The notes under the pieces: generated by a model
The model's database searches: none
What the model saw: only the letters and a program-made list of their open reading frames with translations
What the model was told of the DNA's origin: nothing
Shown here: positions 61,030 to 64,000 of the stretch, piece by piece
How the letters are laid out: the number at the start of each line of letters is the position of its first letter
Numbering within the stretch: position 1 is the first letter of the stretch
NCBI RefSeq assembly: GCF_014235765.1
Contig: NZ_JACMYH010000001.1
Location: forward strand, 1,054,001-1,118,000
Direction: 5' to 3'
DNA from: Pseudomonas baltica
GTDB lineage: Bacteria > Pseudomonadota > Gammaproteobacteria > Pseudomonadales > Pseudomonadaceae
Length of the DNA stretch: 64,000 nucleotides
Made by a program: the position numbers and the translations under genes

Positions 61030-61965
61030 TCAGCCAAGTCCCGGCGGCAGCGGATGAAGGTCTGCGTTACGCCCCGCCTTCGCCACCTGCCCCGGCATTT
61101 CATGCCCCAGCAGCGCTGGCAAGGTGCGAGAAAGGTCGAGCAGACGGGGCAGATCGATGCCGGTGGGAATGCCCATCTCCTCACACAGGTTCACCAGATC
61201 TTCGGTGCAGATGTTGCCCGAGGCGCCCGGCGCGAACGGGCATCCGCCCAACCCCCCGAGCGACGCATCGAAGCGCCGCGCACCGGCTTCGTAGGCAGCC
61301 AGGACGTTGCTCAATCCCAGCCCGCGGGTATTGTGGAAATGCAGGGTCAGCGCTTCGGCGGGCAACTGTTCCAGCACCCGCCGGACCAATGCGTAGACCT
61401 GGCGCGGGTTGGCCATGCCCGTGGTGTCGGCCAGGGTCACGCCCTGCATGCCGAGCCGCTGATAGGCATCGACCAGGTCCATCACCACGCGTTCATCGAT
61501 GGCGCCTTCGAACGGGCAGCCGAAGGTCGTGGCGATAGTGCCATTGAGGCTGACCGACGTACCGCGGGCCAGCTCGAGCACTTCGGTGAAGCCTGCCAGG
61601 GATTGTTCACGGGTCATGCGCATGTTGGCGCGGTTGTGGCTCTGGCTGGCCGACAACACCAGGTTGAGTTCATCCGCCTTGGCGACGAGCGCGCGCTGCG
61701 CCCCCTTGAGATTGGGGATCAGCGCCACGTAGGTCACACCCGGCTGGCGGGCGATGCCATGGAACACCTGTTCGCCATCGCGCAGGGCTGGAATGGCCTT
61801 GGGCGAAACGAAGGAACCGGCCTCGATGCGGCTGAAGCCCGCCAGCGAAAGCTGGTCGATCAAGGCAATCTTGTCTGCGGTGGCAACCCAGATCGGCTCG
61901 ATCTGCAGACCATCACGGGGCGCCACTTCCTGAACGACGAGACGTTGCGAGTAGTCGTTTATCAC
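61030..61965 (-). CDS. Hydroxymethylglutaryl-CoA lyase-like enzyme
   Basis: A 311-residue TIM-barrel enzyme of the HMG-CoA lyase family, which splits 3-hydroxy-3-methylglutaryl-CoA (or related acyl-CoA) into acetyl-CoA and an oxoacid. Family motifs: VQEVAPRDGLQIEPIWVATA (catalytic Arg/Asp), LHFHNTRGLGLSNVLAAYEA (metal-binding HxH), GGLGGCPFAPGASGN (the Cys signature). All catalytic residues are present. It overlaps the CoA-transferase gene by 4 nt (ATGA), so the two act together; substrate specificity beyond HMG-CoA is open. Confidence 0.9.
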   Translation of the reverse strand: MINDYSQRLVVQEVAPRDGLQIEPIWVATADKIALIDQLSLAGFSRIEAGSFVSPKAIPALRDGEQVFHGIARQPGVTYVALIPNLKGAQRALVAKADELNLVLSASQSHNRANMRMTREQSLAGFTEVLELARGTSVSLNGTIATTFGCPFEGAIDERVVMDLVDAYQRLGMQGVTLADTTGMANPRQVYALVRRVLEQLPAEALTLHFHNTRGLGLSNVLAAYEAGARRFDASLGGLGGCPFAPGASGNICTEDLVNLCEEMGIPTGIDLPRLLDLSRTLPALLGHEMPGQVAKAGRNADLHPLPPGLG

Positions 61966-63152
61966 TGCACGATCCCCTCATCCTTCAGGCGCTGGATAGC
62001 GCTCTCGCTCAGGCCCAGCTCGGTCAGCACGGCCTGGGTATGCTGCCCCAGGCTGGGCCCCTGCCAATTGACCACACCCGGCGTGGCGGAGAGCTTGGGC
62101 ACGATGCCGGGCATTTTCGTTGCCACGCCACCGGGCAGCTGCGCATCGAGAATCATGCCGCGGGCCTGATAATGCGGGTCGGCGACGATATCAGCGACCG
62201 AGTAGATACGCCCGGCAGGCACCTCGGCGCTTTCCAGTGCCTGCAACACATCCTCGATAGGGCGCTGGGCGCTCCAGGCGCTGATGGCGCCATCGAGCAG
62301 GTCGCTCTGCGCAGCTCGGCCATCGTTGTGAGCGAACGCCGGGTCATCGCCCAGATCGGCTCGACCGATGGCGTTCATCAGGCGCTTGAAAATGGGATCG
62401 CTGTTGCCCGCGATCACCACATAACCGCCATCGGCAGTGGGATAGGTATTGGACGGGGCGATACCGGGCAAAGCGCCGCCGCTGCGCTCGCGCACATGGC
62501 CGAGCATGGCGTACTCGGGCACCAGGCTTTCCATCACGTTGAAGACGCTTTCGGCCAGGGAGACATCGACCACCTGACCGTCACCCTGACCGGTCTTGAC
62601 CCGCAGCAACGACATCAGCGCGCCCATCACCGCATGCATGGACGCCAGCGAATCACCCAGGCTGACCCCCACCCGTGCCGGCGGTGAGTCCGGGTGGCCG
62701 GTGGTGTAGCGAATGCCGCCCATGGCCTCGCCGATCGCGCCGAAACCTGGCCGGTCGCGGTAAGGGCCGGACTGGCCATAGCCGGAGATGCGCACCAGCG
62801 TCAGCTTGGGGTTCAGCGCATGCAAGACGTCCCAGCCCAGGCCGAGTTTCTCCAGGGCGCCGGGACGTAGGTTCTCGATCAGTACGTCGGCGCTTTCGGC
62901 CAGTTGCTTGACGATCTCGATGCCTTCGGCAGACTTGAGGTTCAGCGCCAGAGATTTCTTGTTGCGCGATTGCAGGTACCACCACAACGAAGTGCCTTCG
63001 TGGAGTTTTCGCCACTTGCGAAGGGGGTCGCCCTGCCCCAGGGTTTCGATCTTGATCACCTCGGCACCGAACTCGCCCATCATGCGCGCAGCGAACGGCG
63101 CAGCGATGAGGGTTCCGATCTCGATGACACGGATTCCGCTAAGAGCAGTCAT
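61962..63152 (-). CDS. CaiB/BaiF-family CoA-transferase
   Basis: A 396-residue family III CoA-transferase. Motifs: LSGIRVIEIGTLIAAPFAAR, MGEFGAEVIKIETLGQGDPL, RNKKSLALNLKSAEGIEIVK, LIENLRPGALEKLGLG and the catalytic Asp in DVSLAESVF-type segment (GDGQVVDVSLAESV). Transfers CoA between carboxylates. ATG 63152 has GAGG upstream; an in-frame upstream start would give a low-complexity leader. First gene of the pair with the HMG-CoA lyase-like enzyme: the transferase probably makes the acyl-CoA that the lyase cleaves. Confidence 0.92.
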   Translation of the reverse strand: MTALSGIRVIEIGTLIAAPFAARMMGEFGAEVIKIETLGQGDPLRKWRKLHEGTSLWWYLQSRNKKSLALNLKSAEGIEIVKQLAESADVLIENLRPGALEKLGLGWDVLHALNPKLTLVRISGYGQSGPYRDRPGFGAIGEAMGGIRYTTGHPDSPPARVGVSLGDSLASMHAVMGALMSLLRVKTGQGDGQVVDVSLAESVFNVMESLVPEYAMLGHVRERSGGALPGIAPSNTYPTADGGYVVIAGNSDPIFKRLMNAIGRADLGDDPAFAHNDGRAAQSDLLDGAISAWSAQRPIEDVLQALESAEVPAGRIYSVADIVADPHYQARGMILDAQLPGGVATKMPGIVPKLSATPGVVNWQGPSLGQHTQAVLTELGLSESAIQRLKDEGIVQ

Positions 63153-63220
63153 GGGGCAGCCTCGATGTCTGTTGAAAAAAGGATGATCTGCGACGCGGCG
63201 CAGGAGACATGGCGCGCCAC

Positions 63221-64000
63221 TCAGTCCTGATTGACGCCCTCGGTCAGTTGCTGGTCCTCGCCGAGGAAACCGCCGCTCTGGTGCTGCCACAGCCGTGCAT
63301 AGATACCGTTTTTCGCCAGCAGCTGGGCATGGGTGCCCTGTTCGAGAATGCGCCCCTGGTCCATGACGATGAGCCGGTCCATGGCGGCGATGGTCGACAG
63401 GCGGTGGGCAATGGCGATCACGGTCTTGCCCTGCATCATGTGATCGAGGCTTTCCTGGATGGCCACTTCGACTTCCGAGTCCAGCGCGCTGGTGGCCTCG
63501 TCGAGCAACAGGATCGGCGCGTTCTTGAGCATCACCCGTGCAATCGCCACGCGTTGGCGCTGGCCGCCGGACAGTTTGATGCCCCGCTCGCCTACCAAGG
63601 TGTCGTAGCCACTGTGGCCCTGGCGGTCGCTCAGCTGGCTGATGAACTCATCGGCCTGGGCGCTGGCGGCCGCACTGCGCACCTGCTCGTCGGTGGCATC
63701 GGGACGCCCATAGGCGATGTTGTCGCGAATGGAGCGGTGCAGCAGCGAGGTGTCCTGGGTCACCATGCCGATGGCGCTGCGCAGGCTGTCCTGGGTTACA
63801 TGGGCGATGTTCTGCCCATCGATGCGGATCTCGCCACTGTCGACATCGTAAAAACGCAGCAGCAGGTTGATCAGCGTCGATTTGCCCGCACCCGAGCGCC
63901 CGACCAGGCCGATCTTCTCGCCCGGGCGGATGTCCAGGCTCAAACCGTCGAGCACCTGGCGTTCGCCGTTGTAGTTGAAGCTCACGTTGTCGAACGTCAC
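63221..64000 (-). CDS. ABC exporter ATPase domain, N-terminus cut by window edge
   Basis: The visible ~259 residues are the nucleotide-binding domain of an MsbA/LmrA-type fused ABC exporter (membrane half outside the window). Walker A GRSGAGKST, Q-loop MVTQDTSLLHRSIRDNIAYG, signature LSGGQRQRVAIARVMLKNAP, Walker B ILLLDEATSALDSEVE and the H-loop IAHRLSTIA are all intact. The C-terminal end is ordinary. The gene continues past base 64000 on the minus strand. Drug, lipid or peptide export are all possible. Confidence 0.9.
   Translation of the reverse strand: MTFDNVSFNYNGERQVLDGLSLDIRPGEKIGLVGRSGAGKSTLINLLLRFYDVDSGEIRIDGQNIAHVTQDSLRSAIGMVTQDTSLLHRSIRDNIAYGRPDATDEQVRSAAASAQADEFISQLSDRQGHSGYDTLVGERGIKLSGGQRQRVAIARVMLKNAPILLLDEATSALDSEVEVAIQESLDHMMQGKTVIAIAHRLSTIAAMDRLIVMDQGRILEQGTHAQLLAKNGIYARLWQHQSGGFLGEDQQLTEGVNQD

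Noticed and set aside
60545..61184. Possible small proteins across the repeat array after the T3SS
   Set aside because: They consist of translated REP units repeated in the same pattern, so they are non-coding repeats.

Overview
The window looks like a chromosomal segment of a Pseudomonas species, probably of the P. putida/P. fluorescens lineage. It is GC-rich, its gene families are typically pseudomonad (EptA with PAP2, MASE2-GGDEF cyclase, Ohr, QorB/QorR, DUF2252, TctCBA), and it carries Pseudomonas-style REP hairpins. I saw no rRNA, tRNA, insertion sequence, integrase or CRISPR array.

Layout. 1-23.7 kb is ordinary accessory and metabolic chromosome. It holds a lipid A phosphoethanolamine transferase cut by the window edge, a divergent PAP2 phosphatase and lipoprotein, a DCC protein, a HigBA-type toxin-antitoxin pair with a clear operator, DUF2252, an azoreductase, a chemoreceptor, a luciferase-like oxidoreductase and a diguanylate cyclase. 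These are followed by regulator/enzyme pairs: LysR/cupin, ArsR/Old Yellow Enzyme, HxlR/QorB, TetR/MFS and AraC/GMC oxidoreductase. 24.2-31.4 kb is an unfamiliar tightly packed operon: a gluzincin (HETTH) metallopeptidase, a metallo-beta-lactamase-fold hydrolase, a protein of unknown family with a hydrophobic hairpin, an amidase-patatin fusion, then two small membrane or secreted proteins. The domain mix (protease, hydrolase, wall hydrolase, phospholipase) resembles a biological-conflict system. It is the best candidate here for an undescribed system. 31.5-41.7 kb carries two LysR regulators, an EamA exporter, RidA, a serine hydrolase, and a probable carboxylate-uptake and catabolism cluster (tctCBA, RraA-like, 2-hydroxyacid dehydrogenase, IclR).

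41.9-60.6 kb is a nearly complete non-flagellar type III secretion system of rhizobial (Rhc) type. Gene order is small helical protein - sctD - unknown - TPR - sctV - secretin - CpaD-like lipoprotein, then a convergent TPR lipoprotein, then N0-type secretin fragment - small protein - sctI - sctJ - sctK - sctL - sctN - sctO - sctQ - sctR - sctS - sctT - sctU - HrpK-like protein. The secretin is split. The N-terminal part is T3SS-like; the pore-forming part, with its CpaD-like partner, belongs to the Tad/Flp-pilus (CpaC/RcpA) family. SctU has EAGQ where the autocleaving NPTH motif should be, and no gatekeeper (SctW), needle-length ruler (SctP), chaperone, regulator or separate effector is visible. 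SctQ has a strong internal ribosome-binding site and start.

After three tandem REP doublets (REPINs), the window ends with a CaiB-type CoA-transferase and HMG-CoA-lyase pair and the ATPase domain of an ABC exporter cut by the right edge.

Starts were chosen by eye from Shine-Dalgarno sequences and family boundaries. No homology search or structure prediction was run, so family names rest on recognised motifs and gene order.
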